64,000 nt of DNA. Origin: Gnetum montanum. Its lineage: Eukaryota; Streptophyta; Gnetopsida; Gnetales; Gnetaceae. Below the pieces are notes generated by a model that made no database searches, was not told where the DNA came from, and saw only the letters and a list, made by a program, of their open reading frames with translations. Made by a program: the position numbers and the translations under genes. Location of the stretch: contig MNCI01006166.1 in assembly GCA_015680685.1 (NCBI GenBank), positions 126,529 to 190,528 on the forward strand, read 5' to 3'. Every line of letters begins with the position of its first letter. Position 1 is the first letter of the stretch. This document shows, piece after piece, positions 1-9,943 of this stretch.

Positions 1-545
1 ATTAGTATCATCCTTTTCTAACTGTAATATCAATTGAATAGTAGTCTCTTTTCCCTTGAAAGCTTCATTTCATGCCTCCATGAAATGATCCTTTTGTAGT
101 TGAGACTCAATGAACTAGTAGGGCCTAAATATTTCATTATCCACTTTGTAATCTAAAGTTGCTACTTCAAGTTCCACCTGCATCAATGCTAGGCAGAAAA
201 ATAAATTGATGAAAGAGCAATCGAAAGCTTATAGAAAATAGTAGAAACAAAACTTAAAGAAAGAGAGCAGAAAGAAAAAGAACATCAAGAAAAAAAGCAA
301 CCAAGTAGGTATGAAATAAAAAGGAATAGAGAATTAATTGCTATTCAAGATCCTTCTAAAGAATAGGAACAACCCAATTCTCTTAGATTTCAAAAAGAAA
401 AAAATGAAATAATTAAACAATTTTTTAGTAAGGAACAGTAAGAACAAGAACAAATCAATAAAAATAATTATAAGTATTTGGTCTTGTTAGATTTTTATGA
501 TTAACTAAATATGAAAGATAAGCAAGATCCATTATTAGATTACAT
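1..545. other. A-rich unassigned segment
   Basis: No intact gene. From about 240 to 540 the plus strand reads as a lysine/glutamate-rich, coiled-coil-like stretch interrupted by stops. I cannot assign it to a family. It lies directly against the gag scrap of the left-edge gypsy element and may be another decayed mobile-element ORF. Confidence 0.3.
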
Positions 546-549
546 AGCA

Positions 550-690
550 ATATCAAAGGATATGGTTGAATGATTAGATGGTAACATAATGTTACCTTCT
601 AAGTCCTTCCATTGCAGTTGTTCATCTTAGTAAAGAATAAAAGTGTAATCTAAATAATATGAATCTAGATGTTGATAAACCACATTTAAT
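550..690 (-). pseudogene. gag fragment of a decayed Ty3/gypsy element (element F)
   Basis: Read on the minus strand, this gives DEQLQWKDLEGNIMLP with one stop just before it. It matches the N-terminal gag block of element A (DEQLRWRDMQGNIVLP, A residues 53-68) and the same block in B and C. Only about 45 codons are recognisable before similarity is lost toward position 1. The gag, primer site and LTR lie in the order expected for a minus-strand element whose body continues off the left edge. Confidence 0.7.
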
Positions 691-897
691 TGTTATAGCA
701 CTTTATCTTGATTCTTAATGGTTTTATCACATTCCTGTGTTGAATCATCAACAAATGAGGAATATACCCAACAAGAAGAAGATATCTTGTAATTAATAAG
801 TATGCCTTTAAATAAATTATTATTATTAATAATTGTAATTTATTTTATGTTGTAATAGTGATCCTTGAATAAATCTATCTAAACCACTAGCACCAAG

Positions 898-915
898 TCC
901 CTAGCAATGGTGTGA
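898..915 (-). other. primer binding site of element F (tRNA-Asp type)
   Basis: The plus strand reads TCCCTAGCAATGGTGTGA, one base away from the LTR. It is a decayed version of TCCCCGGCAACGGCGCTA, which sits in the same place beside the 5' LTR of element A. Differences are mostly C to T or G to A. Annealing to the 3' end of plant tRNA-Asp is established for Athila-type elements; assigning it here is by similarity. Confidence 0.6.
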
Positions 916-916
916 A

Positions 917-1735
917 TGATAAGTGGCAAATTAGACTCTACACTTAACCATATAGATCACAAGTGTTCATGCATGATTAAATTTCATAGACTAGGACTTG
1001 TTTTGTTGTCTAAATAGCTTAGTGTTAGATTGAGAGTCATTGCCTTCACAATCATACTTATGTGGATCTAGTTTGTATGGTTAAGTATGATTGAGGCATA
1101 TGATTAAAATATTATTATTTAAAATATAAAAATTGTAACTATTTGATTTATGTGCAAGAAATATATCTAGTCTATCCTAGGCATGTAGTATTCATTTCCA
1201 ATTTTTCATACACATCCTAAACATGCATCAACGTTGTTATATTGTTAGTTGTCCACTGTTAGGTGTACCAAGTGGTATACTTCTAAGATTAGTAATGTTG
1301 GTGCTTTTATGCTCAAATTTGGTTGTATTCATGCATTTTAAATAAGTACACTGAAAGTAAAATAGTCAACTTATTTGAAATTGAAAGAACAATTAAAGTA
1401 AATTATAATTAAATAATAATAAAATTAGGCAAGTGTTACAATGAAGAAGATGGATCTTCATTTTATCATCATCATGAAAATGTGTTTAGGTACATAATCA
1501 CTTGAATGAAATTCCATACAATCCATTTAGTTCACACTACAAGAACTTAGTGACTAATACTAACTTTTACAAGAATAAATTGACAAAGTTTTGATAAGCT
1601 ACTAAATGAATGGTGTCATAAATGTGATGGGTAGATACATTTATATATGGATTTAATGTGCTTGCATCAACATTGATGCATTGACGAAGCAAGGCATACA
1701 TCAACGTTGCAATGTTATAACAATCAACAGTATGA
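917..1735 (-). repeat. decayed 5' LTR of element F
   Basis: The first 200 bases match the reverse complement of the 3' part of element B's LTR block by block. They share the terminal TGATAAGTGG (TGATGAGTGG in the family), the CACTTAACCATA block and the GAGGCATATGA block. The distal end is uncertain and is placed near 1735, where CATTGACGAAGCAAGG-like sequence corresponds to the start of B's LTR. The remaining sequence is AT-rich and strongly diverged. Confidence 0.55.
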
Positions 1736-2182
1736 ATGCAGAAAAAAAAAACAAAGAAAATTCTTAGAAGGTATTTATAAAAAACCCATATTTTTTGAGA
1801 GAAGGATCTAAAATTGTATTAAAATGTAAGAAAAAAATGTACATGCCTCAAAAAAGAAGTTAGCTTGAAATCCAAAAAGATAGATAAATAGCCAAAAATA
1901 TAAATATAAAAATAATCAAAGTCAGGTTCAAATCTATTGCCAACAAAAGCAAAACATAACAAAAATAAATAAAAGAAATTAAAATAAAGTTTAGACTATG
2001 CAAGTATGGATAGAAATCGAATTGAGTCTATTAGAACTCACTTTCATAAAGTTTCCCCCATTATGGTATTCTAATCCAATTAAATGCATATTTAATTTCT
2101 TGGATACACCATAATTTAAACATTTATTTTAAAAATTCATCATGGTTTCTCAATTACCATAATAACATTTTGTTGAAGTTGT
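1736..2182. other. AT-rich sequence with no recognised gene
   Basis: No coding potential or clear repeat was seen. It lies between the decayed LTR of element F and the first copy of the direct repeat at 2183. Confidence 0.4.
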
Positions 2183-2532
2183 AGAGCCGATAAAGATGAG
2201 TAATAGGTGCCAAGTGAAGCATAACAAAAAGAGGATTGGCCATCTCTTTTGACTAGTTGTACACTTAACCATGGTGGAAGTGCTCGATAGCCTTTAAGGG
2301 ATAGATACCAAAGGAAGATAAACCCAAGAAACACTCATTGAATGACTGAGATACATTATTCCACATTAATAAAGCATTCTTTTCTTTTTCCTTATGTATT
2401 TTCCCATTATTTCTTTACAAATAATGTCAAATGTTACTTATATTTGATGTTTGCCATGTTATCTTCTTATGCATAATGTTTAATTTAATGTATATTTGAC
2501 ATTTCCCACAACATCTAAGAATAGGATGCCAC
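2183..2532 (+). repeat. direct repeat copy 1, probable 5' LTR of unit E
   Basis: About 350 bp are repeated in the same orientation at 14381-14727. Shared blocks include GAGTAATAGGTGC, AGAGGATTGGCC, ATGGTGGAAGTGCT/ATGGTGGTAGTGCT and ACATTATTCCACATTAATAAAG, ending in TTTGAC-rich sequence. Directly after this copy comes TTTGGTGTCAAAGC, similar to the TGGTATCAGAGC initiator-Met primer site of plant LTR elements, so this copy would be the 5' LTR of a plus-strand element. The 5' boundary is not defined. No TSD was found. Confidence 0.5.
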
Positions 2533-3654
2533 ATTTGGTGTCAAAGCAAATGACAATTCAAGGGCTAATCAAAATCAAAGGCCAACTACAATATGATGAT
2601 GAACCATGGAGCCATGATCTAAGGAGTATCACAGATTACCACTAGATGTGCCTTATATTTGAGATAATCCATGTAAGCTAGAAGATACCCTTCTAGTGAT
2701 TTTCATGAATAATGGATTAGACATCTACAGGAGAATCATGAACGTGTACCATGTCCAAGAAAGATTGCATAAACCAACAAGATTCTTTAATGGATATCAC
2801 CGACCAAGGGAGATCTGATTATGCCTCACCAAAATTCATCAATTGCAAGAGACATTGGTAATATAAAGATACGTTGGTTCAAGTAGCTCTTACCCATATT
2901 GTAGTGATGCTAGAAATGTTAATTAATTAAGGTCATTATTAAGTTCCTCCCAAAAGTTTGGTGACTATGATCTAAGTTGAGACTTATTACCCTTAAATAC
3001 CCAACCCCTGTAACTTGGCATTAGTTATCTTACCTAAGACTTGTGTATTGGTAAGTTCAAGGAAAGCCAACCTAGCCATAAGATTGTCTCATCCCTCAAC
3101 TAGTAAGGGTTATTATTATGATATCTATAGGAAAACCAATTCTCAGGAGTATGATGCCTTACTTTGCTAACCTTCTCCTTAGTACCTCTCTAGGATATAA
3201 CCATGATCTAAGAAAATAAGCCTACATCACACTTGCAAAATTATAAATGTATATGTATTATATTTTTATCCAAGGGTTGGAATATCATTTATAATCAAAT
3301 CCAAGTCATCCAACAATTCACGTCACCCATATGTCAACCTAGTAATGTCAACTTGACAAAATAAGCTATTTTGGTCATTTTAAATCTTGAAAATCTAGCT
3401 TAGTTTGGGAGATATCGATGTTTTAAGTTTTTCATTATGTGTGGTATAAAAATAATTATAAAAATAATTTTAAAGTATTAGAGGATAAGGATCAAACCCA
3501 CAAGCTCTAAACTACAGACGTGAATTCTAAGCAACCAAGTTAACCATATGGTTACTTATAAATAGACATATCCTTATATATAAATTATTGACCGAGTAAA
3601 TTTAATAATAAAAAAAATATAAAATAATAAAATAAATAACAAAAAAATTATTAA

Positions 3655-4144
3655 AAAGTTTGCAAAGTAGGGTAGTCTACTGCAAGCCTAGCCATGGTAG
3701 GATAGCAAGCTGCCAGCCACATTACCACGATGGCAAGCTGCCACCAACAATGGCTGGCCTGGCACGGCCCAAGTCACCACTGCTGTTCTTTAGTCACCAT
3801 TGCTATTCCCGCTTCATGCTACCGTCCCTGATACTGCACAAATCCTTATTTGGCACCATCGGCAGCACGTGAACCTTTCTTTGGCAGTGCTGTTGTGGCC
3901 TTCTACCACAGACGTGGCCATGAAATCCTTGCGTGAGCCTTGCCACCTTCTGTCGTGCCCTTCACTGCCACGCCACCGCAGCCGTGTTTGCTATCTTCCA
4001 CTGCATTGTCATTTTTCCCTGCCTCCGTGCATACCATTTTCACCGTTGCCTACACCTTCATCACCATCACCCTCACCTTCACCTACGTCGAAAACACCAC
4101 AAAGATTTTTGGTAGCCCACGGTATCCACGGATATCGTCGATGC
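3655..4144. other. GC-rich island without a supported gene
   Basis: About 490 bp stand out as C/G-rich from AT-rich surroundings. Overlapping short ORFs here encode only His/Pro/Ser-rich low-complexity sequence in three frames, as expected from composition alone. No domain was recognised. It runs directly into the minisatellite that follows. Confidence 0.4.
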
Positions 4145-4395
4145 TGAGAAAACTTGCCTCCCTGGCAGCTACCGATGCCAAGAAAACCTAACTCCTCTGG
4201 CAGCTAGCAAGCAGTGCCAAAAAACGTGCCTCCTCTAGTAGCCTGTGGACACCACCAGCGCCGAGAAAACCTACCTCCTCCAGTAGCCCGCAGATATCCG
4301 ATATCAAAAAAACCTACCTTCCCCGGCAACCAGCGAGCAACCAGCGAACACCGAGGGTGCTAGGAAAACCTACCTTCTCTGCTAGTTTCGGCCAC
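4145..4395 (+). repeat. diverged minisatellite, about six units
   Basis: The motif GAAAACCTACCTCCTC with variants recurs near 4148, 4179, 4219, 4263, 4306 and 4362. Unit length varies from about 31 to 56 bp. Each unit continues into a CAGCTAGC- or AGTAGCC-like segment. No coding role is apparent. Confidence 0.6.
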
Positions 4396-7276
4396 CAGAA
4401 ATTTTTCATTACTAAATGGAAAAGTTTCCATTAATTGACGAAAACCTTGAAAATCGTTAAATAACAAAAAATTTGAAATTGACGTTTCGAAGGAAAACGT
4501 TAAAATAATAAAACGCAGCAAAATTTGACAACTAAGTCAAATTGAATTTCTATTAGTAAGTGAGATAAAAATTTCCTAATTAAGCACATTTGTCCTTGAG
4601 TAGTATTTAGATAGATGATCTCTTGGAAAGTTTTGTTTTTCATGTCCAAAGTTTTGGACCTATAACTTTTGATGTCAAAAGTATTTTTTGGTGAACAAAG
4701 AATCTTTCATATAGATTTTAACCTCCTAGACAACGATGAAGTTAGATTAGCCCCATGAAGGTCCAAAAATTATTCTTTACTCTTTGCCCAACATGATGCC
4801 TCAAGACCCTAAGAGGCTTAATTTTATCATATCTCGAATATACAATGTCCATTTCTAACATTTTTCAATATTTTAAACTCAATGGTGAGGTCAAATTCAT
4901 CATTTAGGAACTTCATAATTAGGTAATATCTTATATAATGTCTTAAGAGGTTATAAATTAGATCGATTAATAATTCCTAATAATTTATTTGTTGGGACTA
5001 ACAAATCTAACCTCTTGGACCATCTTAGGCCTTAGATTTAGATACTTAGCTTATGCTAATAATTAGTCTTAGATCACTAACCTCTAGTATGCCATTAGTT
5101 ACATTGCTAGAGTTAGTTTTTTAAGGGGGGTAGAAAGTTTGTTAAGGATCTAGGTAAATATAGCTAGTCGTTACTGACACAAAATCAATTGGTGAACTTG
5201 AATTATTAAGAAGATGTATATGAATTCAACTTACAACCAAATCACATGGAAGAACATCATGAGGAATCATAATCTTGTTTTGATAAGGTGTATAATACCC
5301 ATGAGGAGAAATAACCTAGGAGAGAATCCATGAATAAGAATGAAAGTTGCAATATATAACATGCATGCAAGATCCCCAGCCAGTAAAAGACAACATCTGC
5401 TATGTCCACCATGGACCTTAGACTGGCACAAGATTTGAATGTTGATGTTTTGTTTCTACAAGAATTCTTGCCATGGGAATTTCTTTATCAATTACAATTG
5501 AATTTGAAAAAGATAGAATATAGAGGTATTTACAAGAAAAAAAGATTCTTATGGAAGTTCTTCCTTCAATCCATTTAGATGAGCCTATTGCAGAAATCAC
5601 AACATGGATGGTTATGCAATCTTTTACAAAGAAGCCAATTATGAACTAGTATAGAGGTTTGAACGGAAATTAGAAGATATGATCTTTGAAATTTTAGAAC
5701 ATCAAATCATTGAGAAGAAAGAATAGTCAAACCATATAGCCTTGGCATTGATTTTTAAAATCTAGTCAAAAAGACATGTATGTGTGATTAGCACATATTT
5801 ATTTACCAAATCAACATGTTCTGATGTAGACTTTGTCAAGTGGCCTATTAAATTAACCATATTGAGGAAAGTTAAAAGAATAAGTTATTTCTAATCTATA
5901 TCAATATCAATCCAATGCCATTAACCCTTTTAAAAAACTTCAATACAAAAGTTGGAAGTAGTATTTATCGATTCTTCAAACATGGATGTGTAAAGGAATC
6001 CTTGGAAGATAAACACAATTTGAAGAAGATGTTTCCATCAATTCAACATGCAATTCCATTAGCCAATGCATATTCTACTTACTTCGAATCTTCAATAGAC
6101 AAGTCAAATTCTAGAATTCAAGAACAAATGATGTTATTGGACAAAATTTATCAACAATCATAGTTTATTAATTACACTATCATGATTAATGAAGATGGGT
6201 TAGCATCATTCTTCATTGAGACCCTAGACTATATTTGGCACAATGTCTTATTCTTCCAAGTTACAAAGTTGTTAGAGTTAATTCCTTAGGAAGAAATTGA
6301 GAAGCAAGATTAAGCCCTACCATTCCAAAAAAGGCCATCCAACCATATACCCTTATGGTAGAATTATAATTACTTCCATTTATCCCCAAGGTTGCTCAAG
6401 ATCAGGGAGGATCTTACTCTTAATTTTATTTATAACCTTCATAATTTTTTATATTGTTGAATTTATATTTTAATTAAATAAGTAAAATATCTAGGGTGAT
6501 GCAAGTTGGGAATAAGTACTTTCCCTACCTTCACTTGGGTAACCATATATGAGTTGCACTTTATGTGACCTTAGTTAGGACTAGTGATTGGTGGTTAGTA
6601 GATCTTTATTTCACCTCTTATCATTATCTTAGAGAATGAGGTAAGTATTGATAAAATAATATTTAATTCTTATATATATTCTTATAAATTATATTTTGTT
6701 TGTAGAATAAGTAGGAGAACATTAGGATATTAAGAAAAAGTCAAGGTATCGGAGCACTAGAACTAGAGAAAGATAGTGAATGTGGACTTGTTTGAGGATA
6801 AACAAAACCTATGGATAGATTATCATGTTCTCATTCCACAATGGTGTCACTGCATAACTGATGAGTGGCGAGATACGCCTACACTCCACCATACGAATAC
6901 GAGCGTACACGTGCGATCCGGTCGAACTCCGCAGACTAAATGCCTTAACGCCACAAGAAACACTTGGGGTTAATCGTTCGTTGTCTTCCCAGGCTTGCTT
7001 GTCTGTGTCACGGTGTATGGTTAAGCAAGTCTGAGGTATGTGATTTTTTTGGTATTTTCGGCTTATCTTCTATGCTACCAGGAGAAAAGGGTTGAGAAAC
7101 TAAACTAACTCTAACTAAGATCTAAGTCTAAATTAACTAGCGTCAGCATCTGTTCCCACTTGCCGGGCACACCCTGAACTATGCAACTGCAGCTTACCAA
7201 ACGCTAATCGTTACTGGGATCGCCGCACATAACGCAAGTGCTCGAAGTGGTCGTACTGAGGCACCTATTTAGCCTA

Positions 7277-7560
7277 CGTGTGATAAGCAGCCGATTCCTT
7301 AGCCAGCCGTACACACCCGTGGGTGCTCGTAACTAAGTCGTACTTATCACACGATTTAGCCTAGCAATGAGCAGCCGATTCCTCAACTAGTCGTACACAT
7401 CGGACCCGAGAGTTACCAAGCGCAGAATCCTGGAATACGCTACTGGGTTACCAAGCATCCGATGCTCGTAATTGAGTCATACTCATGCATTGCGTCAAGC
7501 AGCTGATTCCTTGACTAGCCGTACACGTCCGTAGACGCTCGTAATCAAGTCGTACTTGAA
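7277..7560. repeat. three diverged tandem units inside the A 3' LTR
   Basis: Units begin near 7277, 7370 and 7497 with GCAGCCGATTCCT or GCAGCTGATTCCT, continue through a CCGTACAC-like block, and units 1 and 3 end in AAGTCGTACTT. The other LTR of the same element (13859-13921) has a single unit. Unequal recombination between units explains most of the LTR length difference. Confidence 0.8.
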
Positions 7561-7803
7561 CGCACTAGGAAAGCAGGAAATAAAGCAATAAATGAAACCA
7601 CGTGCTGCAAGGTTTATCCAAACAAGTTCGTCTTTATTGCCGTACACAACTTGGGTTCAGGTTACAAGCTGCTCGAATAAAGAGCCGTTCACTCTAGGAC
7701 TCCTATTGCGGGCACATGGGGAAAAATTCTAACTCTGGAGTGATCAATCTGCCAGAGCTTCGCTACACTAGCCAGGATTGGGAAATGAAGGGAGTGCCGC
7801 CTC

Positions 7804-7812
7804 TTATTTATA
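7804..7812 (-). promoter_or_regulatory. TATA box in the A 3' LTR
   Basis: TATAAATAA on the minus strand, just downstream of the palindrome array. The same box is at 14168-14176 in the 5' LTR and in both LTRs of element C. Confidence 0.7.
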
Positions 7813-7827
7813 GAAATGGCGGCGGGA

Positions 7828-7897
7828 CGCGATATCGCGTACGCGATATCGCAGGAGAAGACGCGATATCGCATGGGATACGCGATGCGATATCGCG
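7828..7897. promoter_or_regulatory. four GCGATATCGC palindromes upstream of the TATA box
   Basis: Perfect GCGATATCGC cores lie within 7828-7839, 7842-7852, 7862-7872 and 7887-7897. They are in the U3 region, just upstream of TATAAATAA in element orientation. Element C LTRs hold four degenerate versions in the same place. The 5' LTR of A keeps one (14192-14203). The position suggests protein-binding sites or an enhancer; no factor can be named. Confidence 0.6.
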
Positions 7898-7922
7898 GCC
7901 TACTGTAAATCGCGTCTCATCA

Positions 7923-7931
7923 TACCCCCAT
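7923..7931 (-). other. polypurine-tract-like sequence of element A
   Basis: On the minus strand CATGGGGGTA directly precedes the 3' LTR start. The equivalent is TGGGGGTA in element B and TGGGAGTA in C. This is the expected position of the plus-strand primer for reverse transcription. Confidence 0.6.
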
Positions 7932-7942
7932 GACTGAATGAA

Positions 7943-7958
7943 AACTCGTCCTCGAGTT
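7943..7958 (-). other. conserved AGGA stem-loop near the 3' LTR of element A
   Basis: In element orientation: AACTCG, loop AGGA, CGAGTT. It is exactly 20 nt from the LTR. B (37984-37999) and C (35896-35911) have the same loop and distance, with matched changes in the stem. See findings. Confidence 0.6.
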
Positions 7959-8055
7959 CCTTACAATGATATCAGGTAGGTATGGGATTATTAGGGAAAA
8001 TGGAACTAATGGGATGACATGTGAACGGTCTTTATTACAAGACTTGACAAAAACT

Positions 8056-8083
8056 GGTGTTCATGACAACATGGGTGAACACC
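8056..8083 (-). other. conserved 8-bp stem-loop in the 3' leader of element A
   Basis: GGTGTTCA, a 12-nt loop, then TGAACACC. It lies 133 nt from the 3' LTR. B and C have the same hairpin at a similar place. See findings. Confidence 0.55.
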
Positions 8084-9731
8084 TTATTACAATGACATCA
8101 GGCCACAGTTGGCAGCTGAGAGAAAAGAGGAGAGAGAATAGAAGAGAAGAAAGAAGAAGAGTCTTGTTGCTGCCAACGCCGAGATTGCGCCTTTCGTTGT
8201 CCATCTGTAAGCGCATTATCAATTCCACTCCTTGCATGCTGCTTCAGCGCTGCTCCATTCCAAGTGTCTGCTCCAGATCCATTCCGTTGTTGTATGATTG
8301 CCATCTGCACACACAACACCATCATATATTAGCAAGGGTAATTGAATCATTAAGTAAAGCATACCTTGCTTCGGTTTAGGTTCACTGGCTAAGGTGTGGT
8401 ATGGCTGATATGGATCTGGGAAAATATAGATGATGACTACCGAAGGTATAGGGGTTAGGAAGAAAAACGAAAAAATCCGGGGCTTAGGATAAAAATCGAA
8501 AAATCAGGCCCCGTACCCCCATGACTAATCGCGAACCTCCGGTAGCGTTAGAATGGAGAGAGAAAAGGAATAGGAATGATAGGTAAAAAGGGACAACTAT
8601 GGCATCGATAAAAAGGATGTCATGATGGAAATGAACAAAAATGTTAATTAATTGCAAAACGTTAAGGAAAAGAAGTTAACTAATGTTCCAAATAGGAATG
8701 TCAGTGGGTCCTCCCCAAAGCAGGCTCATGCCCTTAATGCCCTGACAATCCCACATTCAAAGAGTCCGTGGGCTCTGGGAATGTCCTTTGGAAAAAAGAG
8801 TTAAAGTCTTAACTGGAAGAATTTACCAAAAAGAAAACAAAGCATCAACTAAAGTATATACAATGATACAACCGGCAATGAGGTGAACAATGGAGAGAAG
8901 GATGGGAAGAAGAGAAGTGGAATGGAATCCCAAGAACAAGGTGGTGTACAGCCCCTTGTGTGTTTCATGATTAATGTGACTTGGCGAATCTCATTCCAAC
9001 TCTGGCCTCAAACCAACCACTTCCAGTGACTTCGCATCAATGCAGTTGGTTAAATCATCCACTTGGGTAACAAGGATGCAACTTCGAGAAGCCACCACCA
9101 TTCCGACGAAACAACAGAGAGAATGGGAAGCGAGAAGGGCCTTAGTTAGAGGGAACACTTTGGTTCCATAACCAGTGCTTGCAGCCCAAATTTTATTTCG
9201 TCTAAGGGGTGTGCTTTGAATCCTCACTTTTAGCTTTTTAGCTTTTTCTTCTTCTCTTTTTTCTGTTTTTCCATTTTTTTTCTTCTTTTTTTTGTTTTGT
9301 GTTTTTATGCGTGGGGACCACACCATGCAAAGACTTCTTTATTTTTATTGTCTCAGCTTCCGATTATTGGGTTACATCGGAACGGTAAGAAAACCCAAGA
9401 AGAAAACATCCAAGCACCCAAGTGAATGACCAACACAAGAGCACCAAGTTCCCTTGAAGTCACACCCGTTTCAAATCCTTGAGTCCTTCCTTAGTTTGAG
9501 AAATGCCCAGTCACTGGTTCGTTAAAGTTCTTATTGGAAGGGAACTGTACATTTCCAAGCCAAGGGAAACCATAGACTTGATGGATGGATGGATGAAGTG
9601 ATCTCATTGCCTGCCATATCAAAAGAACATACCTTAGTATCAACAATGTAACTTAAAGGTAAAAACCAAACATTAGCAATTAATGAAAAACAGTTCATCC
9701 CATCGGCCCGAACACTTATTGGGTGACGAAT
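8084..9731. other. non-coding 3' part of element A
   Basis: Between the gag ORF and the 3' LTR. No intact gene is seen. Segments match the corresponding region of C (34200-35750), for example ATGGCAATCATACAACAA and a pyrimidine-rich tract ending in CAGCTGCCAA. Their reading frames diverge, so I treat it as non-coding. Confidence 0.6.
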
Positions 9732-9943
9732 TTACATGATGGATGACACACACACACACACACACAAAAAGATAGAAAAATATAACGATGTTGTAAAACA
9801 AAAACAAGAAAAGTTAAAGAAATTTGTAAAACAAAAATTAGAAAAGTTAAAGAAATTGTAAAACAAAAATGTGAAAAACAAAAACGTTGTAAAACAAAAA
9901 TGTGTAAAACAAAAACTGAAAAAGAACTGAGGGCCCCATATGA
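9732..9943 (-). repeat. T-rich TTTTACA repeat after the gag stop codon of A
   Basis: In element orientation, repeated TTTTTGTTTTACA-like units with a (TG)n run at the end. A similar T-rich TTTTACA array follows the pol stop in B (23240-23420) and C (34034-34160). Confidence 0.6.

Larger units (their letters stand above)
2533..6853 (+). mobile_element. interior of old unit E, unclassified
   Basis: Sequence between the two direct repeats, with element A inserted at its right end. Scattered open stretches occur (for example 5412-5600 and 5915-6163), but I recognise no gag, protease, RT or integrase motif. It may be a non-autonomous LTR unit or a very old one. A GC-rich island with a minisatellite occupies 3655-4400. 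The rest is AT-rich and full of stops. Confidence 0.35.
6859..7922 (-). repeat. element A 3' LTR (1064 bp)
   Basis: It is paired with 13435-14228. Relative to that copy it carries about 220 bp more in a three-unit internal repeat (7277-7560) and about 50 bp more in a palindrome array (7828-7897). In element orientation the order is palindrome array, TATAAATAA box, transcribed region with AATAAAG, then the repeat units. It is preceded by a GGGGGTA polypurine-like tract. Confidence 0.93.

Noticed and set aside
3660-4191. Four overlapping plus-strand ORFs in the GC-rich island
   Set aside because: His/Pro/Ser-rich low-complexity products in three frames; explained by base composition.
7277-7897. 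Regularly repeated units that could suggest a CRISPR-like array or satellite
   Set aside because: The units lie inside an LTR defined by its partner copy, TIRs and TSD, and vary between the two LTRs.
7689-7937. Short ORFs on both strands over the palindrome array
   Set aside because: Open only because of the GCGATATCGC repeats in the LTR; no coding evidence.
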